Source: a virus. From it: 45,955 nt of DNA. The translations under genes and the position numbers were made by a program. Positions 33,035 to 40,049 of this stretch are shown here, piece after piece; the stretch's first letter is position 1; the number at the start of each line of letters is the position of its first letter. The notes beneath the pieces were generated by a model that was not told where the DNA came from, searched no databases, and saw only the letters and a list, made by a program, of their open reading frames with translations. The stretch is taken from positions 1-45,955 of the IMG/VR virus record IMGVR_UViG_3300042453_000938, one strand, 5' to 3'.

Positions 33035-33036
33035 CA
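32988..33036 (+). ncRNA. tRNA-like minihelix 1 (acceptor stem plus T-arm)
   Basis: AGCGCAG (32988-32994) pairs with CTGCGCT (33028-33034). Between them are a 14-15-nt linker and a perfect T-arm: stem GGCGG/CCGCC at 33010-33014 and 33022-33026 with the loop TTCGAGT. CA follows the 3' strand. There is no D-arm and no anticodon arm, so it cannot decode codons. It ends 30 bp before the next start codon. A second element of the same design is at 34983-35029. Confidence 0.65.
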
Positions 33037-33065
33037 CAGGTCGCACAAGTGACCCAACAACGACA

Positions 33066-33581
33066 ATGAACAACCTCACAGCCCTCCTTCAGCAAGCCAC
33101 TCCTTCCATCGTGAAGCAGTACAAGAACCGCGTTCACTACACATACGAGAACCTCGTTCGTGTGATGGGCGGCACCAACTTCAACAGCGTCTACAACCGC
33201 AAGGAAATCTTTCAATTCCGCGCAATCGCTGGTTGCCTCATCAATCGTCAACAATCCAATTTGGGATGCGCACCATCTGACTACCGCGTTGATGAACAGC
33301 GCATCGATGAAGTTGCAGCACGCCATGCAGAAGCAACCATCATTGAATGGGCGATGAAGATTACCGCCAAGGTGAACGAGTTGACCAACCATGAAGTGTT
33401 CGCGATGGACTCAACCTCCTTCACGATCCGCGGCCATCGCAACGGCCATGCCGTTGTGATTGAGCAGCAGATGATTATCAATGTATCAAGCCGGGGCATC
33501 CTGTTCAATCAGTTCCCCGCCCGTATCTACGTCGATGGCAAGTTCATCAGCGAAGCCAAGTACAAGACGATGTTTGCATAA
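33066..33581 (+). CDS. Hypothetical protein (171 aa), first gene of the CA-leader operon
   Basis: The start MNNLTALLQQATPSIVKQYK follows a leader CCCAACAACGACA. The first half is helical with many basic residues; the second half is beta-rich (VFAMDSTSFTIRGHRNGHAV, FPARIYVDGKFI). It stands just downstream of tRNA-like minihelix 1. It does not overlap its neighbours, unlike genes outside this region. Family not recognised. Confidence 0.55.
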   Translation: MNNLTALLQQATPSIVKQYKNRVHYTYENLVRVMGGTNFNSVYNRKEIFQFRAIAGCLINRQQSNLGCAPSDYRVDEQRIDEVAARHAEATIIEWAMKITAKVNELTNHEVFAMDSTSFTIRGHRNGHAVVIEQQMIINVSSRGILFNQFPARIYVDGKFISEAKYKTMFA

Positions 33582-33615
33582 CCACCACCAGCACCAACCT
33601 CAACACCCACAAACA

Positions 33616-34056
33616 ATGGCAACTCAACTCCGCCTTCAAATTCGCATTGAAGCAACACAGGCCAACTCCTCAACGAGTGAGCGCAGGGCATATCGAGAAT
33701 TGATGCTCAACAGGCGTGGCCGTCACTCGTTGGATGCAACGATTGAAATGCTGACAGCCTTGCGTGATGCAACCAGCCTATACAACAGGGAAGCCTATAT
33801 CACGGTAGGCTCCTTGAACCAATCATACGCTGACGAGGCTAACGCGGCCAACAGCAACAGCGATGATGCTCAAGCCCCAATGCCGCGTCTGCAGAACAAT
33901 GCTGCAGTCCTCCGACGCCTCGATGAGGTTCACGCAATGTGCACCCGTCTGTTGATGCCGGAACCAATCAGAACCCTGCCAAACGCTGATGACGCTATGG
34001 CGGTCTTGAACCTTGACAACCTCGACCAAGCGTTCATCAACAACGAAGACATTTGA
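33616..34056 (+). CDS. Hypothetical helical protein (146 aa)
   Basis: From ATG 33616, preceded by CAACACCCACAAACA; the frame extends upstream to 33481, but that part is a low-quality overlap with the previous gene. Sequence is helical with Ala/Asn-rich middle (NAANSNSDDAQAPMP) and Leu-rich end (NNAAVLRRLDEVHAMCTRLL). It lies immediately before the amidoligase gene and could be a partner or substrate. No family recognised. Confidence 0.55.
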   Translation: MATQLRLQIRIEATQANSSTSERRAYRELMLNRRGRHSLDATIEMLTALRDATSLYNREAYITVGSLNQSYADEANAANSNSDDAQAPMPRLQNNAAVLRRLDEVHAMCTRLLMPEPIRTLPNADDAMAVLNLDNLDQAFINNEDI

Positions 34057-34096
34057 TTTGAATTGACCCAACAACACCCACAACACCCACAACAAC

Positions 34097-34975
34097 ATGA
34101 GCAACGCGAACAACCTTCCCGCACACGTAGAGTTCACCACACACACCGGGATGAACGGCTATCACAGCATGGTCGGACGTAGGATGGACAATGTGAACGA
34201 CAGCAACCCGTACCGCATTGGATTTGAGGTTGAGAAGATGAATGTCACCGCCAAGAGCCTGATTGAGGCTCACGAACCTTTGGCTCCCGGATGGGTGGCA
34301 GAGCGTGACGGTTCGCTTGATGGTGCTGGTGCTGGCGGCTATGAACTCATAAGCCCCGCCTACAACATCTGCTTCCAAGAGCGCATCAACACGGCACTCG
34401 AAGCAATGGCAACCTTCATTGATGCGGAACCCGCTAACAGAGCGCACGCCAATGCTTGTGGCGGACACATTCACATCAGCGACAGCCGTGTCACAGCGGA
34501 TGCCTTGGCTGACCGCATCAAGCCGTTGTTCCCATTGCTGATGGTGATGTATCCCACCCGCCTTCGCAACGCCTACGTGAATTGCAACAAGTTCGGCTAC
34601 ATGAAACGTCGGACTGGTAACAAGTATCAGCCGTTCTACATCCGCTCCAGCGAAATCGGCAGAACGATAGAGTTCCGCATCTTCCCGCACGTCAAGAGCG
34701 TGAAGCAACTCAAGTGGCGTATGCGCCTCATCTGTTACTTCCTCAACGCTGCGAAACACGGTTCATTGACCTTCGATTGGATGGCGAAGGAATTGATGAA
34801 CAGCGGAAGCGGCTTGTGCGCTATCCTGTCGGAAGTATACACCCAACAGGAACTGAAACAGAAGGCCACGATGTATTGGAGCGCAGCGGCATTCTTCTTC
34901 ACGGACAGGCCATTGCACGAGGTTGTACAGCCTGTGTTTGGCGCGGCACGGATGAACAGGACGCCAATTTACTGA
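34097..34975 (+). CDS. COOH-NH2 amidoligase (glutamine synthetase-like fold)
   Basis: 292 aa. The family motifs appear in order: GFEVEK at 42-47 (metal-binding E44, E46), ERDGSL at 69-74, GYELISP at 81-87, CGGHIHIS at 121-128 (H124, H126) and IEFRIFP at 191-197 (E192, R194), plus a helical region with RLRNAYVN. Amidoligases of this family use ATP to join a carboxylate to an amine, often making unusual peptides or amide tags. The gene lies about 700 bp upstream of a GATase/GGCT fusion, a known association in phages. The substrate is unknown: peptide, polyamine, or modified DNA base. Confidence 0.82.
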   Translation: MSNANNLPAHVEFTTHTGMNGYHSMVGRRMDNVNDSNPYRIGFEVEKMNVTAKSLIEAHEPLAPGWVAERDGSLDGAGAGGYELISPAYNICFQERINTALEAMATFIDAEPANRAHANACGGHIHISDSRVTADALADRIKPLFPLLMVMYPTRLRNAYVNCNKFGYMKRRTGNKYQPFYIRSSEIGRTIEFRIFPHVKSVKQLKWRMRLICYFLNAAKHGSLTFDWMAKELMNSGSGLCAILSEVYTQQELKQKATMYWSAAAFFFTDRPLHEVVQPVFGAARMNRTPIY

Positions 34976-34982
34976 CAAGGCT

Positions 34983-35029
34983 GGGGGCGATGGTCGGCCT
35001 CGCGGGGTTCGAGTCCCTGCGCCCCCTCA
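34983..35029 (+). ncRNA. tRNA-like minihelix 2 (acceptor stem plus T-arm)
   Basis: GGGGGCG (34983-34989) pairs perfectly with CGCCCCC (35020-35026). The linker is 13 nt, and the T-arm is CGGGG/CCCTG (35003-35007, 35015-35019; one G/T pair) with loop TTCGAGT. A discriminator-like T and CA follow. The D and anticodon arms are absent, as in minihelix 1, with the same loop sequence. It begins 7 bp after the amidoligase stop. The T-arm and acceptor form the minimal substrate recognised by RNase P and RNase Z in tRNA precursors. Confidence 0.68.
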
Positions 35030-35076
35030 ACAACACCGCACCGGACGGCATCCGGCAATCATCAACACCCACGACG

Positions 35077-35412
35077 ATGAAAGAACGCGAAGAGTACTTG
35101 CGCATACGGAAGCAAGCAACCTACGACCAAGGCGCACCCGATAGGCGTGAGCAATTCGATGCCCGTGTGCGCACGGCACTCGGTAGCGGAGTACACACAC
35201 CACAACGATGGGTTGAGGTGGCACGTGCAACGGCAGTACGTTGCGGACGATGTGCTGGCACGGGGATGTTCATCACGGGCATGGTGAACGGACAACCCGT
35301 TGGCAACGGAGGGCAATGCTTTCGTTGTCGCGGCAAGGGCAAGCAGACATACGCTGACGGCAAGCGCAACATGGCCTATGACCGTCACCTCATTGACACC
35401 ATCGGCCTCTAA
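35077..35412 (+). CDS. Small zinc-finger protein with DnaJ-type CxxCxGxG motifs
   Basis: 111 aa from ATG 35077. The frame is open upstream through minihelix 2 into the amidoligase gene, but translation probably begins here after the leader CAACACCCACGACG. Two motifs, CGRCAGTG and CFRCRGKG, near residues 71-97 form one DnaJ-like zinc centre. The N-terminal 60 residues are charged and helical (MKEREEYLRIRKQATYDQG). It may bind nucleic acid or be a chaperone-like adaptor. Confidence 0.6.
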   Translation: MKEREEYLRIRKQATYDQGAPDRREQFDARVRTALGSGVHTPQRWVEVARATAVRCGRCAGTGMFITGMVNGQPVGNGGQCFRCRGKGKQTYADGKRNMAYDRHLIDTIGL

Positions 35413-35425
35413 CACCAACACGACC

Positions 35426-35602
35426 ATGAAGACCTACACCTTCCGTTGCATAGTGACCACGCTGATGTGGGACACCGTAGACCGCATCAGCCACCACGTT
35501 GACATTGTTGACACCATCGATGCCGTGAGCGAGGAGGAGGCGCGACACGCGATGTACGAGACCTACGACCCCATCGTCTCTGTTCGCATAGAGCAGCAGT
35601 AA
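35426..35602 (+). CDS. Small hypothetical protein (58 aa)
   Basis: From ATG 35426, 13 bp after the previous stop and preceded by CACCAACACGACC. The start MKTYTFRCIVTTLMW and the pattern EEEARHAMYETYDPI suggest a small alpha/beta fold like other phage proteins that begin with a strand and end with a helix. Followed by a strong hairpin. Function unknown. Confidence 0.5.
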   Translation: MKTYTFRCIVTTLMWDTVDRISHHVDIVDTIDAVSEEEARHAMYETYDPIVSVRIEQQ

Positions 35603-35613
35603 GTAGACACACA

Positions 35614-35637
35614 GCCCCCGGCAATCGTGCCGGGGGC
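35614..35637 (+). terminator. Strong GC hairpin (10-bp stem, 4-nt loop)
   Basis: GCCCCCGGCA at 35614-35623 pairs perfectly with TGCCGGGGGC at 35628-35637 around loop ATCG. AATCATC follows rather than a T run. It is placed between the 58-aa gene and the GATase/GGCT gene and may end transcription, stall polymerase, or mark an mRNA 3' end. Confidence 0.6.
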
Positions 35638-35659
35638 AATCATCAACACCCACAAAGCA

Positions 35660-36673
35660 ATGTGCATCATCATCGACAACGCAGACAAGAAGACGATTGC
35701 CGAAGCAATCATTGAACGGAGCGCAAGCATCAACAAGGACGGCTACGGGCGCATTGACCTACGCACAGGCAAGGTCATCCGCACCCTCAACATTAACGAA
35801 GCCAAGCGTCTTTGCGCAGAGCGCATTCCAGCGGTGCATCACTTCAGGTACGCAACCGTAGGTGGCAAGGGCATCGACAACGTCCATCCCTTTGAATTGA
35901 GGGGCGGATGGTGGATGATGCAGAACGGCACGGTGAGCGGTCTAGTCACCCGCAAGGGAGAAAGCGATACGGCATGCCTTGCGCGGATGCTGGCGGACAA
36001 CGTGCATCACGACAACTACGCCAACGCATTGAGCATCTACGACTCAAGGTTCATTCTTGCGCACCCGGAACACGGAACCTTGCGCATCGGCAAGTGGCAC
36101 GAACACAACGGCATCTACTACAGCAAGGACAACGTGTTGCCGGAGGAGACAGAATTGCTTGCGGTGTACGGCACGTTGCGCAAGGGCTATCACAACCACA
36201 GGCTGATGCACGGGTCAAAGCACATAGGCAACGGATTTACGGCAGAGCGGCACAGGATGCACGGAGAGAGCATCCCATTCGTGTTGGAGGGCGATGAGGC
36301 AGGGGTGGGCGGCAATGTGCGCGTGGAGGTGTATGAGGTTGCGGCCACAGCGTTGAAGGGCGCGATTGATAGCCTTGAGGGTCATCCGAAGGTGTACACA
36401 CGGAGGAAGACGCACGTGGTGCTTGATGAAGGGCGCACGATTGAATGCTGGCTGTACTTCTACGACCATGCGCCTCTGCCCAACACGGTGTTCTACACGG
36501 ACTACTCTTTGCGCAGGGCGCATAGGGTCGTTCAGAACACTCCAAAGTATTCCACGTGGAACTTGTTCCGCAAGGCGACACCGAAGCCGCCCTGCCCAAC
36601 GTGCGACACGGCATTGGCCGACTATGACGATTGGTGGTATTGCGAGTCGTGCCACCACGCACGGGTGAAGTGA
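35660..36673 (+). CDS. Fusion: class II glutamine amidotransferase, GGCT domain, zinc ribbon
   Basis: 337 aa. ATG 35660 is chosen because Cys2 then becomes the N-terminal nucleophile of an Ntn-type class II amidotransferase. Supporting motifs are NKDGYG 25-30, HFRYATVG 61-68, HPF 76-78 and MQNG 87-90. Residues 166-275 form a gamma-glutamylcyclotransferase (AIG2-like) domain with VYGTLRKG at 169-176 and the catalytic-type glutamate E240 in LEGHPKVYTR. The C-terminus has a zinc ribbon with C312, C315, C328 and C331. It may supply ammonia or transfer groups for the amidoligase upstream, while the cyclotransferase removes glutamyl groups as 5-oxoproline. The triple fusion is unusual. Confidence 0.82.
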   Translation: MCIIIDNADKKTIAEAIIERSASINKDGYGRIDLRTGKVIRTLNINEAKRLCAERIPAVHHFRYATVGGKGIDNVHPFELRGGWWMMQNGTVSGLVTRKGESDTACLARMLADNVHHDNYANALSIYDSRFILAHPEHGTLRIGKWHEHNGIYYSKDNVLPEETELLAVYGTLRKGYHNHRLMHGSKHIGNGFTAERHRMHGESIPFVLEGDEAGVGGNVRVEVYEVAATALKGAIDSLEGHPKVYTRRKTHVVLDEGRTIECWLYFYDHAPLPNTVFYTDYSLRRAHRVVQNTPKYSTWNLFRKATPKPPCPTCDTALADYDDWWYCESCHHARVK

Positions 36674-36681
36674 GATTTGTT

Positions 36682-36704
36682 TTGCTCAACATCGGCATGA
36701 GCAA
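36682..36704 (+). terminator. Hairpin TTGCTCA/TGAGCAA after the GATase/GGCT gene
   Basis: TTGCTCA at 36682-36688 pairs with TGAGCAA at 36698-36704 over a 9-nt loop. A preceding TTTGTTTT is on the 5' side and no T run follows, so terminator activity is doubtful. It sits in the 78-bp gap before the DUF932 gene. Confidence 0.4.
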
Positions 36705-36751
36705 CCGACGCAAGGTGGCGCGTAGCCCATCATCAAACACCCACATTCACA

Positions 36752-37900
36752 ATGAATGTAGAGTTGAACAACTCAACACGCAGAGACCTCCGGAGCGTTG
36801 TTGAGCGCAAGGTGGCGAGAGCCATCGAGACAGGAGGCACGCACGCTTACGAAGCGTGGGAGCGCATGAAGGAACAGGGCCGGATGATGGAAGATTGGCT
36901 TGTGCCGCTCAACAAGGGCGGACGAGTATGGTTCCATCGTCCGGATGTTGACGGAGCGCACGTCAACATGATTGCAACGGAGGCAAGCGGCCATGAACTC
37001 TTTGCCAAGCCGATGCACCGCAATGCTGTTGAGCAATTGGGCGGGAGGCTGAACATACCCGGTGTGTGGCTTCGTAACGTAGTGCATGGCCTCGATTGGG
37101 AGCGCGGCATGGCTACTTCGATGCTGAATGAGTATGCGCATCACGCTACTGAAACGAATGCGCTCATTCGCTCCGTTGGTGGCGAGATACGGGCGGTGTT
37201 GAGCGACCGATACAAGCCGCTTGATACGGTTCCCGTGTTCGGGTCATTCTTGACCTCTGCGTATGCGCGTGGCGGCAAGTTGTACGATGGCGCGTTGACT
37301 GACCTCAACTCCTACATCGAGGTGTTGATGCCGGAGGTTGTTGATGTTCCGGTCGGCAACGACCACACGTTGCACATCGTGTTCGGAGCGCGTATCAGCA
37401 CCAGCGACTTTGGGCGCGGGTCGCTTGAGGTGCGTGGCTTCTACGTTCAAGGCGTGTGCATGAATGGCATGGTGCGTCACAACGCTTTGCGGCAAGTACA
37501 CCTTGGCAAGAGGCAGACGGATGGCGGTGACATCTTCACGAACGCCACGCGGCAACTGCAATTGGACACCATCAAGGCGGAAGTGGCTGACGTGACGGAA
37601 CACCTGTTGAGCCTTCCGTATCGCGAGGAGACGATACGCTTGATACAACGGGCTGTGGGCATCGAGGTTGATGTTCAGCGGGAGGTCAAGAAACTCAAGA
37701 CCTTTGGCTTGCTTGAGTCGGAGATACTCGAGATTGATGCGATACTCCTTGCCGGACGCTTGGAAGACGGGGTGGTTGGAAGCCCGTCTGCTTGGAAGGT
37801 CGCGCAAGGCGTGACTGCGATGGCACGCGACAAGGATGCGACACGCAAGCGCGAGGTTGAGGTGATTGCGCATGAATACCTCACCTCGATGATGAACTGA
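36752..37900 (+). CDS. DUF932-like phage/plasmid protein
   Basis: 382 aa with leader CATCAAACACCCACATTCACA. The segment IRAVLSDRYKPLDTVPVF at about 147-164 and the later GVCMNGMVRHNALRQVHLG (about 228-246) match the pattern of DUF932 proteins found on plasmids and phages, whose role is unknown though some help plasmid maintenance or anti-defence. It ends just before a strong terminator, closing the CA-leader operon that began at 33066. Confidence 0.65.
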   Translation: MNVELNNSTRRDLRSVVERKVARAIETGGTHAYEAWERMKEQGRMMEDWLVPLNKGGRVWFHRPDVDGAHVNMIATEASGHELFAKPMHRNAVEQLGGRLNIPGVWLRNVVHGLDWERGMATSMLNEYAHHATETNALIRSVGGEIRAVLSDRYKPLDTVPVFGSFLTSAYARGGKLYDGALTDLNSYIEVLMPEVVDVPVGNDHTLHIVFGARISTSDFGRGSLEVRGFYVQGVCMNGMVRHNALRQVHLGKRQTDGGDIFTNATRQLQLDTIKAEVADVTEHLLSLPYREETIRLIQRAVGIEVDVQREVKKLKTFGLLESEILEIDAILLAGRLEDGVVGSPSAWKVAQGVTAMARDKDATRKREVEVIAHEYLTSMMN

Positions 37901-37908
37901 TGAAAAGG

Positions 37909-37933
37909 GCGGGGCGGCATGGTGCCGCCCCGC
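37909..37933 (+). terminator. Rho-independent-type terminator after the DUF932 gene
   Basis: An 11-bp GC-rich stem: 37909-37919 (GCGGGGCGGCA) with 37923-37933 (TGCCGCCCCGC) around a 3-nt loop TGG. TTACTCTTTAA follows, a moderate T tract. It is the best intrinsic terminator seen in the window and separates the CA-leader operon from the small-gene region. Confidence 0.75.
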
Positions 37934-37962
37934 TTACTCTTTAACCTTCAAACAACACGGAC

Positions 37963-38187
37963 ATGGCAGACGAACTCTTCAATCAGATTGCGGACTTCAC
38001 ACGTTCACGCTTCAAGAGCGATATCATGCGCAAGGCCTTGGAAGATGTATGGCTACACGGGAACCTTGACAAGCGCACATCGCTTGAGAATGTGGCTCTT
38101 GATGGCACCGTTCTGAAGTACGACAACAGGCTGACCCAACAGGTGTATAACGCTCTTGAGGTTGCACGCAAATATGGTGACCAATGA
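37963..38187 (+). CDS. Small hypothetical protein (74 aa)
   Basis: Starts MADELFNQIADFTRSRFKS after the leader CTTCAAACAACACGGAC. Helical and mixed charge. Its C-terminus overlaps the next gene by 4 bp. No family recognised. Confidence 0.55.
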   Translation: MADELFNQIADFTRSRFKSDIMRKALEDVWLHGNLDKRTSLENVALDGTVLKYDNRLTQQVYNALEVARKYGDQ

Positions 38188-38429
38188 AGAACGAACACAT
38201 GATACGAGCGGAGATAGAGAGCCGCCTTGGCTTTGAAAGGGCCATACATCGCGACACGTTGAACCAACTTGGCTTTCGGTTCACGGACGAACACGACTTC
38301 GTGCAAGAACACGGCAAGAATGTGGACACCTGTATTCGTCTTGCCGCTATCCTGTTGGAGTACGCGGTTGATTTACGGAAGGCAACACCCAAACACTTTA
38401 CCGATGAACAGAATGGAGGAAAGGCTTGA
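38184..38429 (+). CDS. Small hypothetical protein (81 aa)
   Basis: ATGA overlap with the previous gene. Predicted helices surround a short beta pair (LGFRFTDEHDFVQEHGKNVD). Acidic overall. Overlaps the next gene by 26 bp. No family recognised. Confidence 0.5.
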   Translation: MKNEHMIRAEIESRLGFERAIHRDTLNQLGFRFTDEHDFVQEHGKNVDTCIRLAAILLEYAVDLRKATPKHFTDEQNGGKA

Positions 38430-39030
38430 ACGCCTCGGCATTGTAGGCTACTTGATTGAGCGCAACGGGCCACGCTTCTACATTGAGCGTGTGCGCGGAC
38501 GCGTGCAATTGATTGACAGCACGCGCACATCACAACGGGCGTACATTGACCTTGTCACCTACGCGCCACACTGCACAACGTCGAGCGATATCAACAACCG
38601 CTATTGGTGCATGGAGCGCAACGAAGAGGTGGAGCGCAAGTTGATGCCCATTGCGCGGTACTTGCGGATGATTGGGATGACGAGCGATGCCAAGCGACCC
38701 GTGTACTCACACCAGCGATGGGTTTACACAAGGCTGCACCAAGCGGGTATTCGATGCCACATTGAGCGCAAAAGGATTGTTCTCGACCACACCACGATAG
38801 GAGGGATACTGCCTGTCAGCATCAAGCCGTTCGTGGCTCTTGAGGCGGAACACGAATGGAGCACACCGATGCAATCGCAACGTGAAGTGGAGGACGCGTT
38901 CGGCTTGTCGCAAGGCGTAAGACTCCGGGTGGACAACGCTGGCCGAATGACCTTGTCGCTGGCGCAAGAAACAATCAGCGAGATCGAGCCAATCATAGGC
39001 GAAGTGAAACAAGTCATAACCATACCCTGA
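38404..39030 (+). CDS. Hypothetical protein (208 aa)
   Basis: From ATG 38404; ATG 38413 is an alternative three codons later. The frame is open upstream to 38269, but that part overlaps the previous gene. Arg-rich, alternating strands and helices (LIERNGPRFYIERVRGRVQL, LHQAGIRCHIERKRIVLDH). The last residues (EIEPIIGEVKQVITIP) end at a TGATGG overlap with the next gene. It might bind nucleic acid. Not recognised. Confidence 0.5.
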   Translation: MNRMEERLERLGIVGYLIERNGPRFYIERVRGRVQLIDSTRTSQRAYIDLVTYAPHCTTSSDINNRYWCMERNEEVERKLMPIARYLRMIGMTSDAKRPVYSHQRWVYTRLHQAGIRCHIERKRIVLDHTTIGGILPVSIKPFVALEAEHEWSTPMQSQREVEDAFGLSQGVRLRVDNAGRMTLSLAQETISEIEPIIGEVKQVITIP

Positions 39031-39191
39031 TGGCAAACTCTGATGACCTCCTTGGGCCTGACCCACAAGACGAGTATTGCATTGATTGCGAGCATAGACC
39101 CGCTGTGCGCGGTGCGCTCTGCTATCAATGCTGGATGGAAACCTTTGACGAGAACAACGAACCCAATAACCAACACGAACATGGAGCGTAA
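39030..39191 (+). CDS. Tiny zinc-ribbon protein (53 aa)
   Basis: Its ATG overlaps the previous stop (TGATGG) and its end overlaps the next gene by 11 bp, which supports it as real. It contains YCIDCEHR and LCYQCW, two CxxC pairs 11 residues apart, as in small zinc ribbons; the end is acidic and Asn-rich (FDENNEPNNQHEHGA). Possibly a regulator or adaptor. No family named. Confidence 0.55.
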   Translation: MANSDDLLGPDPQDEYCIDCEHRPAVRGALCYQCWMETFDENNEPNNQHEHGA

Positions 39192-39579
39192 GGCATTCAT
39201 TCTCTTCGCGCAGACGAACCCGTACCAAGCCAATCGCGACTCATTCTTCAGAGGGCGCACCAAGGTGGCTGCTGGCATCGACTACGTGACTCAAGACCAC
39301 GCCAATCTGTTGTTGATGCAAGATTGCCTCACGGAGAGCGACAACTACACCGCGACCGAAGACGGACGCATTGTGCGCTACCTTGATGATGCGCCATTCC
39401 CGAAGTATGCGGTCATCATGGAGCGCGGTGCGCTGGCCTATGAACACGATGGCAAGGTGTGGTGGTACTGTGACATTGAAGAGTGCGATGACGAGGAGAT
39501 TGGCATAGCCATTGATTGCCGGGTCATCAACGAGAACGACTTGAAAGGAACCAAACACGAAGTGAAAGATGCGCTGTAA
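39181..39579 (+). CDS. Hypothetical protein (132 aa)
   Basis: From ATG 39181, preceded by AACCAACACGAAC; frame open upstream to 39043. Acidic, beta-rich second half (YAVIMERGALAYEHDGKVWW, DIEECDDEEIGIAIDCRVI). Overlaps the next gene by 11 bp. No family recognised. Confidence 0.55.
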   Translation: MERKAFILFAQTNPYQANRDSFFRGRTKVAAGIDYVTQDHANLLLMQDCLTESDNYTATEDGRIVRYLDDAPFPKYAVIMERGALAYEHDGKVWWYCDIEECDDEEIGIAIDCRVINENDLKGTKHEVKDAL

Positions 39580-40036
39580 ACACAACAAACTCAAAGCAAT
39601 TCTTCGGATAACCCGAAACATTGCGCTCTGCCTTTTCACGTCATCCGCTGTGGCGCAGAACACTACTTCAATGATGATAGAGTTGGGGTACGAAGTAGAC
39701 CCAACGCTTCAGTACGAAGGCACGTGGAGCAAGAGCGGTGACAACACGGTTGCCTATATGCAAGCGTCCACGATGTACGGATACAAGCAACTCCTTGATG
39801 CGTGGAGCAAGTTGAAGGTTCAACTTGATGAGAAGTACGGAGAGGGCGAACGGGTGCGCAGCGAAGTCCAAGCGTGTTCCTATTGCGGAGCGGCAACGGA
39901 CTACTCGAATTGGCACACCTCCATACAGGCCGGAAGCGCATGGATAGACATCGCTGATGACTACGATGCCATTCAATCAAGATTGGTGTTGAAGGCCACA
40001 AGCAAGGGGTACTTCCTGTTGTTCATCGCACCGTGA
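39569..40036 (+). CDS. Exported hypothetical protein (155 aa)
   Basis: A basic N-terminus (MRCKHNKLKAILRITRN), a hydrophobic core IALCLFTSSAVA and an AVA/Q cleavage site at about residue 29 form a plausible signal peptide. The mature part has mixed alpha/beta character and a CSYCGAATDYSNW cysteine pair. An exported phage protein could act in superinfection exclusion or at the envelope. A TTCGG...CCGAA palindrome lies inside the signal-peptide coding region. Confidence 0.5.
   Translation: MRCKHNKLKAILRITRNIALCLFTSSAVAQNTTSMMIELGYEVDPTLQYEGTWSKSGDNTVAYMQASTMYGYKQLLDAWSKLKVQLDEKYGEGERVRSEVQACSYCGAATDYSNWHTSIQAGSAWIDIADDYDAIQSRLVLKATSKGYFLLFIAP
39603..39617. promoter_or_regulatory. Variant palindrome TTCGGATAACCCGAA
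   Basis: Third occurrence of the TTCGGr-nnA-CCCGAA element (one base differs from the perfect arms at 526-540 and 27893-27907). It lies 34 bp inside the exported-protein gene. The shared spacing and the shared A before CCCGAA argue for a common binding factor. Confidence 0.4.
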
Positions 40037-40049
40037 GTACATTCGCGGC

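Noticed and set aside
32828-33036. Possible tmRNA, since the T-arm and an 8-bp closing stem resemble a tRNA-like domain
   Set aside because: No TTCGAC D-loop follows the 5' strand, and no open tag frame ending in a typical Ala-Ala-stop was found. The length is also short.
33010-33036. attP core derived from the 3' end of a host tRNA gene
   Set aside because: No integrase or excisionase was recognised, and a second element of the same design exists at 34983-35029, which does not fit a single attachment site.
34714-35076. Upstream extension of the zinc-finger gene through the tRNA-like element
   Set aside because: It overlaps the amidoligase gene in another frame, looks like out-of-frame translation, and the CA-rich leader points to a start at 35077.
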